Under the pieces are notes generated by a model. The model was not told the DNA's origin. It saw nothing but the letters and a program-made list of their open reading frames with translations, and did no database searches. The position numbers and the translations under genes were made by a program. This document shows positions 52,762-64,000 of a DNA stretch of 64,000 nt, in pieces. The stretch spans positions 434,001-498,000 of the forward strand of contig CANTAL010000191.1 of assembly GCA_947650365.1 (NCBI GenBank), given 5' to 3'. The stretch comes from Chamaelirium japonicum. Taxonomy: Eukaryota > Streptophyta > Magnoliopsida > Liliales > Melanthiaceae. Within the stretch, counting starts at the first letter, position 1. Each line of letters opens with the position of its first letter.

Positions 52762-53456
52762 CATACGAATGAATTAGAATGGATCATGCGAATGAATTAG
52801 AATGGATCTTGCGAATGAATTAGAATGGATCGTACGAACGAAATAGAATGGATCGTACGAACGAATTAAAATGGATCGTATGAACGAATTAGAATGGATC
52901 ATACGAATGAATTAGAATGGATACATTCGGGCGAATGAATTAGAATGGATCGTACGAATGAATTAGAATGGATCATAGGAATGAATTAGAATGGATCGTG
53001 CAAATGAATTAGAATGGATACATTCGTGCGAATGAATTAGAATGGATTGTAGGAATGAATTAGAATGGATCGTACGAATGAATTAGAATGGTTACATTCG
53101 TGCGAATGAATTAGAATGGATCGTACGAATGGATTAGAATGGATCGTACGAATGGATTAGAATGGATCGTACGAATGAATTAGAATGGATCATACAAATG
53201 AATTAGAAAGGTTACATTTGTGAGAATGAATTAGAATGGATCGTACGAATGGATTAGAATGGATCGTACGAATGGATTAGAATGGATCGTACGAATGAAT
53301 TAGAATGGATCATACAAATGAATTAGAAAGGTTACATTCGTGAGAATGAATTAGAATGGATCGTACGAATGAATTAGAATGGATCATGCGAATGAATTTG
53401 AATGGATCGTACGAATGAATAAGAATAGATCGTACGAATGAATTAGAATGGATCGT
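52762..53456 (+). repeat. F block 29
   Basis: CGAACGAA monomers, full GTAGG cassette (52920-53100), then two AGAAAGG cassettes 120 bp apart. Ends GGATCGTACGATTG. Confidence 0.9.
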
Positions 53457-53516
53457 ACGATTGTATCCATTCCAATTCATTCGTACGATCCATTTCAATT
53501 CGTTCATATGATCCAT
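53310..53516 (-). repeat. Open-frame cassette, copy 9
   Basis: 68 codons on the minus strand, again crossing an orientation switch (about 53456). Confidence 0.82.
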
Positions 53517-55001
53517 TCTAATTCGTTCGTACGATCCATTCTAATTCGTTCGTACGATCCATTCTAATTCATTCGCACTATCCATTCTAATTCATTCGCA
53601 CGATCCATTCTAATTCTTTCATATGATCCATTCTAATTCATTCACACGAATGTATCCATTCTAGTTCATTCGTACGCTCCATTCTAATTCATTTGTACGC
53701 TCAATTCTTATTCATTGCACAAATGTATCCATTCTAATTCATTCGTACGATCCATTCTAATTCATTCGCACGATCGATTCTAATTCATTCGTATGATCCA
53801 TTCTAATTCATTCGTATGATCCATTCTAATTCTTTCGTACGATCCATTCTAATTCATTCGCACGAACTATTCTAATTCATTCGTACAATCCATTCTAATT
53901 CATTCGTATGATCCATTCTAATTCATTCGCACTATCCATTCTAATTCATTCGTACGATCCATTCTAATTCATTCGTACGATCCATTCTAATTCATTCGCA
54001 CAAATGTATCCATCCTAATTCATTTGTACGATCCATTCTAATTCATTCATACGATCTATTCTAATTCATTCGCACGAATGTATCCATTCGAATTCATTCG
54101 CACAATCCAATCTAATTCAAACGTACAATCCATTCTAACTAATTCATATGATGTATTCTAATTCATTCGTATGATCCATTCTAATTCATTCGTATGATTC
54201 ATTCTAATTCATTCGTACGATCCATTCTAATTCATTCGCACAAATGTATCCATTCTAATTCATTCGTACGATCCATTCTAATTCATTCGCACGATCCATT
54301 CTAATTCCTTTGTACGAATATATCCATTCTAATTCATTCGCACGATTCATTCTAATTCATTCGCACGATCCATTCTAATTGATTCGTATGATCCATTCTA
54401 ATTCGTTCGTACGATCCATTCTAATTCATTTGCATGAATGTATCCATTCTAATTCATTCGTACGATCCATTCCAATTCATTCGTATGATCCATTCTAATT
54501 CATTCATGCAATCCATTCTAATTCATTCATACGATCTATTCTAACTCATTCATACGATCCATTCTAATTCATTCGCATGAATGTATGTATCCATTCTAGT
54601 TCATTCGCACGATCCATTCTAATTCATACGTACAATCCATTCTAATTCATTCGCACGAATGTATCCATTCTAATTCATTCGTACGATCCATTCTAATTCA
54701 TTCATACAATGCGTCCTAATCCATTCGTACGATCCATTCTAATCCATTCGTACGATCCATACGATCCATTCTAATCCATTCGTACGATCCATTCTAATTC
54801 ATTCGTACGATCCATTCTAATTCATTCGTACGATCCATTCTAATTCATTCACACGAATGTAACAGTTCTAATTCATTCGTACGATCCATTCTAATTCATT
54901 CCTATGATCCATTATAATTCATTCGTACGAATGTATCCATTCTAATTCATTTGCACGATCTATTCTAATTCATTCCTATGATCCATTCTAATTCATTCGT
55001 A
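53457..55001 (-). repeat. R block 29
   Basis: R array with CAATCTAATTCAAACG (54108) and ATGATGTATTC (54150), markers of the 42.96-47.59 kb unit. A GTATGTAT slip lies near 54586 and a shortened CGATCCATACGATCC near 54755. Confidence 0.9.
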
Positions 55002-55533
55002 CGAATGAATTAGAATGTATCGTACGAATGAATTTGAATGGATCGTACGAATGAATTAGAATGGATCATAGAAATGAATTAGAATGGATCGTGCAAATGA
55101 ATTAGAATGGATACATTCATGCGAATGAATTAGAATGGATCGTAGGAATCAATTAGAATGGATCGTACGAATGAATTAGAATGGTTACATTCGTGCGAAT
55201 AAATTAGAATGGATCGTACGAATGGATTAGAATGGATCGTACGAATGGATTAGAATGGATCGTACGAATGAATTAGAATGGATCGTACAAATGAATTAGA
55301 AAGGTTATATTTGTGAGAATGAATTAGAAGGGATCGTACGAATGAATTAGAATGGACCCTACGAATGGATTAGAATGGATCGTACGAATGGATTAGAATG
55401 GATCGTACGAATGAATTAGAATGGATCATACAAATGAATTAGAAAGGTTACATTTGTGAGAATAAATTAGAATGAATACATTTGTGTGAATGAATTAGAA
55501 TAGATTAAAATGGATCGTACGAATGGATTAGAA
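55002..55533 (+). repeat. F block 30
   Basis: GTAGG cassette (55080-55200) and two AGAAAGG cassettes (55285, 55440). Ends at GAATGGATTAGAATCCATTC. Confidence 0.9.
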
Positions 55534-57253
55534 TCCATTCTAATTTATTTGTATGATCCATTCTAATTCATTCGCACGAATGTATCCATTCTAATTCATT
55601 CGCTCGAATGTATCCATTCTAATTCATTCGTACGATCCATTCTAATGTATTCGTACGATCCATTCTAATTCATTCGCACAAATGTATCCATTCTAATTCA
55701 TTCGTACGATCCATTCTAATTCGTTCGTACGATCCATTCTAATTCATTTGCACGACCCATTCTAATTCATTACTATGATCCATTCTAATTCATTCGTACG
55801 ATCCATTCTAATTCATTCGCTCGAATGTATCCATTCTAATTCATTCGTACGATCCATTCTAATTCATTCGTACGATCTATTCTAATTCATTCGCACAAAT
55901 ATATCCATTCTAATTTATTCGTACGATTCATTCTAATTCATTCGCACGATTCATTCTAATTCATTCGTACGATCCATTCTAATTCATTCGCACGATCCAT
56001 TCAAATTCATTCGTATGATCCATTCTAATTCATTCGTACAATCCATTCAAATTCATTCATACAATGCAATCTAATTCATTCGCACAAATATATCTATTCT
56101 AATTCATACGTACAATGCGTTCTAATCCATTCGTACGATCCATTCTAATCCATTCGTACGATCCATTCTAATTCATTCGTACAATCCATTCTAATTCATT
56201 CGTACGATCCATTCTAATTCATTTGCACAAATATATCAATTCTAATTTATTCGTACGATTCATTCTAATTCATTCGCACGATCCATTCTAATTCATTCGT
56301 ACGATCCATTCTAATTCATTCGCACGATCCATTCTAATTCATTCGTACGATCCATTCTAATTCATTCGTACAATCCATTCTAATTCATTCGTGCGATGCA
56401 ATCTAATTCATTCGCACAAATATATCTATTCTAATTCATTCATACAATGCGTTCTAATCCATTCGTACGATCACTTCTAATTCATTCATACGATCCATTA
56501 TAATTCATTCGTATGATCTATTCTAATTCATTCGCACGAATGTATCCATTCTAATTCATTCCTACGATCCATTCTGATTCCTTCGCACGATCCATTCTAA
56601 TTCATTTGCATGAATATATCTATTTTAATTCATTCGTATGATCCATTCTAATTTATTCGGACGATCTATTCTAATTCATTCGCTCGAATGTATCCATTCT
56701 AATTCATTCGTACGATCCATTCTAATTCGTTCATACGATTCATTCTAATTCATTCGTACGATCCATTCTAATTCATTTGCATTAATGTATCCATTCTAAT
56801 TTATTCGTACGATCCAGTCTAATTCATTCGTACGATCCATTCTAATTCATTCGCACGAATATATCCATTCTAATTCATTCGTACGATCCTTTCTAATTTA
56901 TTCGCACGATCCATTCTAATTCTTTCATATGATCCATTCTAATTCATTCGCACGAATGTATCCATTCTAGTTCATTCGTACGATCTATTCTAAGTCATTC
57001 CTACGATCCATTCTTATTCATTCGCACGAATATATCCATTCTAATTCATTCGTATGATCCATTCTAATTCATTCCAACGATCTATTCTAATTCATTCGCT
57101 CGAATGTATCCATTCTAATTCATTCGTACGATCCATTCAAATTCATTCGCATGATCCATTCTAATTTATTCGTATGATCCATTCTAATTCATTCTCACGA
57201 ATGTAACCTTTCTAATTCATTTGTAAGATCCATTCTAATTCATTCGTACGATA
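55534..57253 (-). repeat. R block 30
   Basis: Holds copy 1 of the 500-bp repeat, CTCGAATG units and, at 57120-57225, a partial open-frame cassette. Ends CGTACGATACATTTGTGCG. Confidence 0.9.
55850..56368 (-). repeat. 500-bp direct repeat, copy 1
   Basis: Markers in order: CACAAATATATCC, ACGATTCATTC, TCAAATTC, ACAATGCAATC, ATATATCTATTC, CATACGTACAATGCGTTC (56106), ATATATCAATTC. Matches 61281-61798 at 5430-bp offset. Confidence 0.88.
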
Positions 57254-60200
57254 CATTTGTGCGAATGAATTAGAATGGATCATAAGAATGAATTAGAATG
57301 GATCGTGCTACTGAATTAGAATGGATCGTGCGAATGAATTAAAATGGATCGTACGAATGAATTATAATAGATCGTAGGAATGAATTAGAATGGATCGTGC
57401 GAATGAATTAGAATGAATCGTACGAATGAATTAGAATGGGTCGTACGAATGAATTAGAATGGATCGTGCGAATGAATTAGAATGGATCGTACGAATGAAT
57501 TAGAATGGATCGTGCAAATGAATAAGAATGGATCGTGCAAATGAATTAGAAAGGTTACATTTGTGAGAATGAATTAGAATGGATCGTACGAATGAATAAG
57601 AATGGATCGTACGAATGAATTAGAATGGATACATTTGAGCGAATGAATTAGAATGGATCATACGAATGATTTAGAATGGATCGAACGAATGAATTAGAAT
57701 GGATACATTCGAGCGAATGAATTACAATAGATCGTAGGAATGAATTAGAATGGATCATACGAATGAATTAGAATGGATCGTGCGAATGAATTAGAATGGA
57801 TTGTACGAATGAATTAGAATGGATCGTACGAATGGATTAGAACGCATTGTACGAATGAATTAGAATAGATCGTACGAATGAATTAGAATAGATCGTACGA
57901 ATGAATTATAATGGATCGTGCGAATAAATTAGAATGGATCGTACGAAAGAATTAGAATGGATCCACCGAATGAATTAGAATGGATCGTACGAATGAATTA
58001 GAATGGATCGTACGAATGAATTAGAATTGATATATTTGAGCGAATGAATTAGAATGGAACGTACGAATGAATTAGAATGGATCATAGGAATGAATTGGAA
58101 TGGATCGTGCAATTGAATTAGAATGGATACATTCCTGCGAATGAATTAAAATGGATCGTGCGAATAAATTAGAATGGATTGTACGAATGAATTAGAATGG
58201 ATCGTACGAATGAATTAGAATGGTGACATTCGTGCAAATGAATTAGAATGGATCGTACGAATGAATTAGAATGGATCGAGCGAATGAATTAGAATTGATC
58301 ATACGAATGAATTAGAATGGATCGTACGAATGGACTAGTACGAATGAATTAAAATGGATTAGAATGGATCGTACGAATGAATTAGAATGGATCGTACGAA
58401 TGGATTAGAATGAATCGTACGAATAGATTAGAATGGATCGTACGAATGGATTTGAACGCATTGTATGAATGAATTAGAATAGATACATTTGTACGAATGA
58501 ATTAAAATGGATCGTACGAATGGATTAGAATGGATCGTGCAAATAAATTAGAATGGATCGTACGAATGAATTAGAATGGATCGTACGAATGAATTAGAAT
58601 GGTTACATTCGTGCGAATGAATTAGAATGGATCGTACGAATGGATTAGAATGGATCGTATGAATGAATTAGAATGGATCGAACGAATGAATTAGAATGGA
58701 TCGTACGAACGAATTAGAATGGATCGTATGAACGAATTAGAATGGATCGTACGAATGAATTAGAATGGATACATATGTGCGAATGAATTAGAATGGATCA
58801 TACGAATGAATTAGAATGGATCGTACGAATGAATTAGAATGGATTGTGCGAATGAATTAGAATGGATCGTATGAATGAATTAGAAAGGTTACATTCGTGC
58901 GAATTAATTAGAATGGATCGTACGAATGGTTTTGAAAGGATCATACGAATGGTTTAGAATGGATCGTAAGAATGGATTAGAATGGATCGTACGAATGAAT
59001 TAGAATAGATACATTCGTGCGAATGAATTAGAATGGATCGTAGGAATGAATTAGAATGGATCGTACGAATGAACTAGAATGGATACATTCATACGAATGA
59101 ATTAGAATAGATCAGATGAAAGAATTAGAATGGATCGTGCGAATGAATTAGAAAGGATCGTACGAATGAATTAGAATGGATCGAACAAATGAATTAGAAA
59201 GGATACATTCGAGCGAATGAATTAGAATAGATCGTAGGAATGAATTAGAATGGATCGTACAAATGAATAAGAAAGGTTATATTTGTGCGAATGAATTAGA
59301 AAGAATCGTACGAATGCATTAGAATGGATCGTACGAATGAATTAGAATGGATACATTTGTGCGAATGAATCAGAATGGATCGTGCGAATGAATTAGAATG
59401 GATCGTACGAATGAATTAGAATGGATATATTTATGCGAATGAATTAGAATGAATCGTACGAATGCATTAGAATGGATCATACGAATGGATTAGAATGGAT
59501 CGTATGAATGAATTCGAATGGATCATACAAATGAATTAGAAAGGTTACATTTGTGAGAATGAATTAGAATGGATCGTACGAATGAATTAGATTGGATCGT
59601 ATGAACAAATTAGAATGGATCGTACAAAGGAATTAGAATGGATCGTACGAATGAATTAGAATGGTTATATTCGTGCGAATGAATTAGAATGGATCGTACG
59701 AATGGATTAGAATGGATCGTACGAATGGATTAGAACACATTGTACGAATGAATTAGAATAGATACATTTGTGCGAATGAATTAGATTGCATCGTACGAAT
59801 GAATTAGAATGGATCGTACGAATGAATTAGAATGGATCGAACGAATGAATTAGAATGGATACATTCGAGCGAATGAATTAGAATAGATCGTAGGAATGAA
59901 TTAGAATGGATCGTACAAATGAATTAGAAAGGTTACATTTGTGCGAATGAATGAGAATGGATCGTATGAATGAATAAGAATGGATCGTACGAATGAATTA
60001 GAATGGATCGTGCGACTGAATTAGAATGAATCGTACGTATGCATTAGAATGGATCGTACGAATGAATTAGAATGGATACATTCGTGCGAATGAATTAGAA
60101 TGGATCGGAGGAATGAATTAGAATAGATCGTACAAATGAATTAGAATGGTTACATTCGTGCGAATGAATTAGAATGGATCGTACGAACGGTTTAGAATGG

Positions 60201-61063
60201 ATCGTATGAATGGATTAGAATGGATCGTACGAATGAATTAGAATGGATCGTACAAATAAATTAGAAAGGTTACATTTGTGAGAATGAATTAGAATGGATC
60301 GTACGATTGAATTAGAATGGATCGTACGAATGAATTAGAATGGATCATACGAATGAATTAGAATGGATCGTACGAATGAATTAGAATGGATCATATGAAT
60401 GAATTAGAATGGTTACATTCATGCGAATGAATTACAATGGATCGTACGAATGGATTTGAATGGATCGTACGAATGGATTAGAACGCATTGTACGAATGAA
60501 TTAGAATAGATACATTTGTAGTAATGAATTAGAATGGATCGTACGAATGAATTAGAATGGATCGTACGAATGAATTAGAATGGATCGAACGAATGAATTA
60601 GAATGGATACATTCGAGCGAATGAATTAGAATAGATCGTAGGAAAGAATAAGAATGGATCATACGAATGAATTAGAATGGATCATGCGAATGAATTAGAA
60701 TGGATTGTACGAATGAATTAGAATGGATACATTCGAGCGAATGAATTAGAATGGATCGTACGAATGAATTAGAATGGATCATAGGAATGAATTAGAATGG
60801 ATCGTACGAATAGATTAGAACCATTGTACGAATGAATTAGAATGGATCATACAAATAAATTAGAATGGATACATTCGTGCGAATGAATTAGAATGGATCG
60901 TACGAATGATTTAGAATGGATCGTGCGAATGAATTAGAATGGATAGTGCGAATGAATTAGAATGAATCGTACGAATGAATTAGAATGGATCCACCGAATG
61001 AGTTAGAATGGATCATACGAATGAATTAGAGTGGATCGTACGAACGAAATAGAATGAATCGTA
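57254..61063 (+). repeat. F block 31 (3.8 kb)
   Basis: Four GAACG, GAGCG, AATAG, GTAGG runs (57680, 59170, 59835, 60585), GAACGCATTG variants (57840, 58447, 60483) and CCACCGAATG (57962, 60991). Ends GAATCGTACGATCC. Confidence 0.9.
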
Positions 61064-63516
61064 CGATCCGTTCTAATTCATTCGTCCGATCCATTCTAAT
61101 TCATTCGCACGAATGTATCCATTCTAATTCATTCGTACAATCCATTCTAATTCATTCGCACGATCCATTCTAATTCATTCGTATGATCCATTCTAATTCA
61201 TTCGCTCGAATGTATCCATTCTAATTCATTCGTACGATCCATTCTAATCCATTCGTACGATCCATTCTAATCCATCCGTACGATCCCTTCTAATTCATTC
61301 GTACGATCCATTCTAATTCATTCGCACAAATATATCCATTCTAATTTATTCGTACGATTCATTCTAATTCATTCGCACGATTCAATCTAATCATTCGTAC
61401 GATCCATTCTAATTCATTCGCACGATCCATTCAAATTCATTCGTACGATCCATTCTAATTCATTCGTACAATCCATTCAAATTCATTCGTACGATGCAAT
61501 CTAATTCATTCACACAAATATATCTATTCTAATTCATACGTACAATGCGTTCTAATCCATTCGTACGATCCATTCTAATCCATTCGTACGATCCATTCTA
61601 ATTCATTCGTACAATCCATTCTAATTCATTCGTACGATCCATTCTAATTCATTTGCACAAATATATCGATTCTAATTTATTCGTACGATTCATTCTAATT
61701 CATTCGCGCGATCCATTCTAATTCATTCGTACGATCCATTCTAATTCATTCGCACGATCCATTCTAATTCATTCGTACGATCCATTCTAATTCATTCGCT
61801 CGAATGTATCCATTCTAATTCATTCGTACGATCATTCTAATCCATTCGTACGATCCATTCTAATCCATTCGTACGATCCCTTCTAATTCATTCGTACAAT
61901 GCGTTCTCATCCATTCGTACGATCCATTCTAATCCATTCGTACGATCCATTCTAATTCATTCGCACGAATGTGACCATTCTAATTTATTCGTACGATCCA
62001 TTCTAATTCAGTCCTACGATCCATTCTAATTCATTCGCATGAATGTATCCATTCTAATTCATTTGCACGATCCATTCTAATTCATTCCAATGATCCATTC
62101 TAATTTATTCGTACGATCCATTCTAATTCATTCGCACGAATGTAACCATTCTAATTCATTGGTACGATCTATTCTAATTCATTCCTACGTTCTATTCTAA
62201 TTCATTCGCACGAATGTATCCATTCTAATTCATTTGCACGATCCATTCTAATTCATTCCTATGATCCATTCTAATCCATTCGTACGATCCATTCTAATTC
62301 ATTCGTACGATCCATTCTAATCCATTCGTACGATCCATTCTAATTCATTCCTACGATCCATTCTAATTCATTCGCACGAATGTATCCATTCTAATTCATT
62401 TGCACGATCCATTCTAATTCATTCCTATTATCCATTCTAATTCATTCGTACGATCCATTCTAATTCATTCGCTCGAATGTATCCATTCTAATTCATTCGT
62501 ACGATCCATTCTAATTCATTCCTACGATCCATTCTAATTCATTCGTACGATCCATTCAAATTCATTCGCATGATCCATTCTAATTCATTCGTACGATCCA
62601 TTCTAATTCATTCTCACGAATGTAACCTTTCATATTCATTTGTATGATCCATTCTAATTCATTCGTACGATCCATTCTAATCCATTCGTACGATCCATTC
62701 TAATCCATTCGTACGATCCATTCTAATCCATTCGTTCATTCGTACGATCCATTCTAATTCATTCTCAAAAATGTAACCTTTCTAATTCATTTGTACGATC
62801 CATTCTAATTCATTCGTACGATCCATTCTAATTCATTCGTACGATCCATTCTAATTCATTCGCTCTTATGTATCCTTTCTAATTCTTTCGTACGATCCAT
62901 TCTAATTCATTCGTACGATCCAGTCTAATTCATTCTCATGAATGTAACCTTTCTAATTCATTTGTACGATGCAATCTAATTCATTCACACGAATATATCC
63001 ATTCTAATTCATTCGTACGATCCATTCTAATTCATTCATACAATACATTCTAATTCATTCGCACGATCCATTCTAATTCATTCGTACGATTCATTCTAAT
63101 CCATTCGTACGATCCATTCTAATTTATTCGCACGATCCATTCTAATTCATTCGCACAAATGTATCCATTCTAATTCATTCGTTCGATCCATTCTAATTCA
63201 TTCGTACGATCTATTCAAATTCATTCGCACGATCCATTCTAATTCATTCGTACGATCCATTCTAATTTATTCGCACGATCCATTCTAATTCATTCGTACG
63301 ATCCATTCTAATTCATTCCTACGATCTATTCTAATTAATTCACTCGAATATATCCATTCTAATTCATTCGTACGATCCATTCTAATTCATTCCTATTATC
63401 CATTCTAATTCATTCGCACGAATGTATCCATTCTAATTCATTTGTACGATCCATTCTAATTCATTCCTATGATCCATTCTAATTCATTCGTACGATCCAT
63501 TCTAATTCATGCGCTC
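61064..63516 (-). repeat. R block 31
   Basis: Opens CGTCCGATCC and continues in the same order as 26.72 and 51.79 kb. Contains copy 2 of the 500-bp repeat, GTAGG-type R cassettes (62120-62280, 62340-62480) and CTCAC cassettes. Confidence 0.9.
61281..61798 (-). repeat. 500-bp direct repeat, copy 2
   Basis: CATACGTACAATGCGTTC at 61536 lies 5430 bp from its partner. One base is missing at about 61388 (TCTAATCATTC). The shared order ends at 61798. Confidence 0.88.
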
Positions 63517-63563
63517 GTACGAATGCATTAGAATGGATCGTACGAATGAATTAGATAGAATCG
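63517..63563 (+). repeat. F block 32 (about 47 bp)
   Basis: Two F monomers (ATGCATTAG, then TTAGATAGAATCG): the tail of the recurrent F-to-R junction without its usual F body. Confidence 0.86.
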
Positions 63564-63831
63564 TATGATCCATTCTAATTCATTCGTCCGATCCATTCTA
63601 ATTCATTTGTACGATCCATTCTAATTCATTCGCACGAATGTATCCATTCTAATTCATTCGTACGATCCATTCTAATTCATTCGTATGATCAATTCTAATT
63701 CATCCGCACGATCCATTGTAATTCATTTGTACGATCCATTCTAATTCATTCGCACGAATGTATCCATTCTAATTCATTCGTACGATCCATTCTAATTCAT
63801 TCGCACGAATGTATCCATTCTAATTCATTCG
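63564..63831 (-). repeat. R block 32
   Basis: Opens with CGTCCGATCC after the junction. Contains two equal runs of TTTGTACGATCC then CGCACGAATGTATCC (about 63605 and 63725). Confidence 0.88.
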
Positions 63832-64000
63832 AGCGAATGAATTAGAATGGATCGTACAAATGAATTAGATTGAATTGCACGAATGTATCCATTCTAATCC
63901 ATTCGTACAAATGGATTAGAATGGATTGTGCGAATGAAAGAGAATGGATCGTGCGAATGAATTAGAATGGATCGTATGAATAAATTAGAATGGATCGTAC
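63832..64000 (+). repeat. F array at right edge, with one inverted monomer
   Basis: F monomers interrupted at about 63881-63906 by one R monomer (GTATCCATTCTAATCC). The array continues beyond the window. Confidence 0.85.

Larger units (their letters stand above)
1..64000. repeat. 23/28-bp satellite array, whole window
   Basis: The 23-bp monomer is GAATGAATTAGAATGGAT plus CGTAC. The 28-bp form inserts ACATT after GGAT (or GGTT) and usually ends CGTGC. The 23-bp spacing can be read directly, for example GAATG starts at 64 and 87. Each monomer holds two or three GAATG-like pentamers, one AATTAG core, one GATC and one CGTACG hexamer at the monomer joint. Common variants are GGATT or GCATT for GAATT, AATAA for AATGA, TTTGAAT for TTAGAAT, and GTAGG for GTACG. 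No unique sequence, poly-A tract, long terminal repeat or target-site duplication interrupts it. Neither array end is inside the window. Confidence 0.97.

Noticed and set aside
9173-53516. Ten open reading frames of 62-108 codons with a shared peptide rich in HSN, SIL and IHS motifs
   Set aside because: All lie in satellite monomers, follow the 23/28-bp period and exist because of mixed monomer lengths and lost TAA codons. Two of them (51783-52109 and 53310-53516) cross inversion joints. No independent coding signal.
1-64000. CRISPR array (23-28 bp direct repeats)
   Set aside because: There are no unique spacers: repeats abut directly, vary freely and invert. No cas genes.
1-64000. Human satellite 2 or 3 (CATTC/GGAAT repeats)
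   Set aside because: GAATG pentamers are shared, but the fixed 23/28-bp monomer with AATTAG and CGTACG, and the CpG content, do not fit those families.
1-64000. Telomeric or subtelomeric simple repeats
   Set aside because: No TTAGGG, TTTAGGG, TTAGG or similar run was found; subtelomeric position cannot be judged from this window.
1-64000. CENP-B box or other known centromere protein site
   Set aside because: No match to the CENP-B core (TTCG....A..CGGG) was found. GGATACATTCG resembles TEAD-type CATTCC sites only loosely, and AATTAG resembles a homeodomain core, both expected by chance.
1-64000. tRNA, rRNA, promoters, terminators or riboswitches
   Set aside because: No sequence outside the monomer family exists to hold them. 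TAATTC and TATGAT look like promoter boxes but recur in most monomers.

Overview
This 64-kb window is one continuous block of satellite DNA. I found no protein-coding gene, RNA gene, transposon, CRISPR array or ordinary intergenic sequence on either strand. All of it is built from a 23-bp monomer, GAATGAATTAGAATGGAT followed by CGTAC, and a 28-bp variant in which ACATT is inserted after GGAT and the end usually reads CGTGC. No stretch longer than a few tens of bases departs from this family. The consensus is about 35% G+C and purine-rich on one strand.

Orientation: arrays reading GAATGAATTAGAATGG on the given strand (called F, strand +) alternate with their reverse complement CCATTCTAATTCATTC (called R, strand -). 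I count about 71 blocks and 70 switches, from a single inverted monomer up to 6.4 kb. The longest blocks are R 28.05-34.41 kb, F 16.91-22.56 kb, F 1.21-5.02 kb and F 57.25-61.06 kb. Block limits are hand-read and good to about 10-15 bp. Many F-to-R switches fall on the dyad of the CGTACG hexamer, where the monomer is self-complementary.

Higher order: monomer variants recur in fixed order. Short units are sums of monomers (74 bp = 23+23+28, 97 bp = 3x23+28, 194 bp = 6x23+2x28). An approximately 200-bp cassette with an accidental open frame occurs at nine or more loci in both orientations. Longer units include a 1610-bp duplication with three differences (30089-31698 and 31729-33338), a three-copy 1.46-1.54 kb array that carries its own inversions (about 42.96-47.59 kb), a 1.74-kb unit (18.48 and 20.22 kb), a 1221-bp repeat of an inversion junction (12.0 and 13.2 kb) and a 500-bp repeat at 5.43 kb spacing (55.85 and 61.28 kb). 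Two quasi-palindromes of about 0.7 and 0.8 kb stand out (15535-16242 and 46036-46868).

Organism: a eukaryotic heterochromatic array (pericentromere, subtelomere or B/sex chromosome) is the natural reading, but nothing identifies the species. The commonest monomer variants are C-to-T or G-to-A changes at the two CpGs of CGTACG, as expected if the array is CpG-methylated in the germline. The family shares GAATG/CATTC pentamers with human satellites 2 and 3, but its fixed 23/28-bp monomer with CGTACG is different. I do not recognise it as a named satellite. The main interest is the process recorded here: repeated inversion, re-amplification of the inversion junctions, and recent kilobase-scale duplication.
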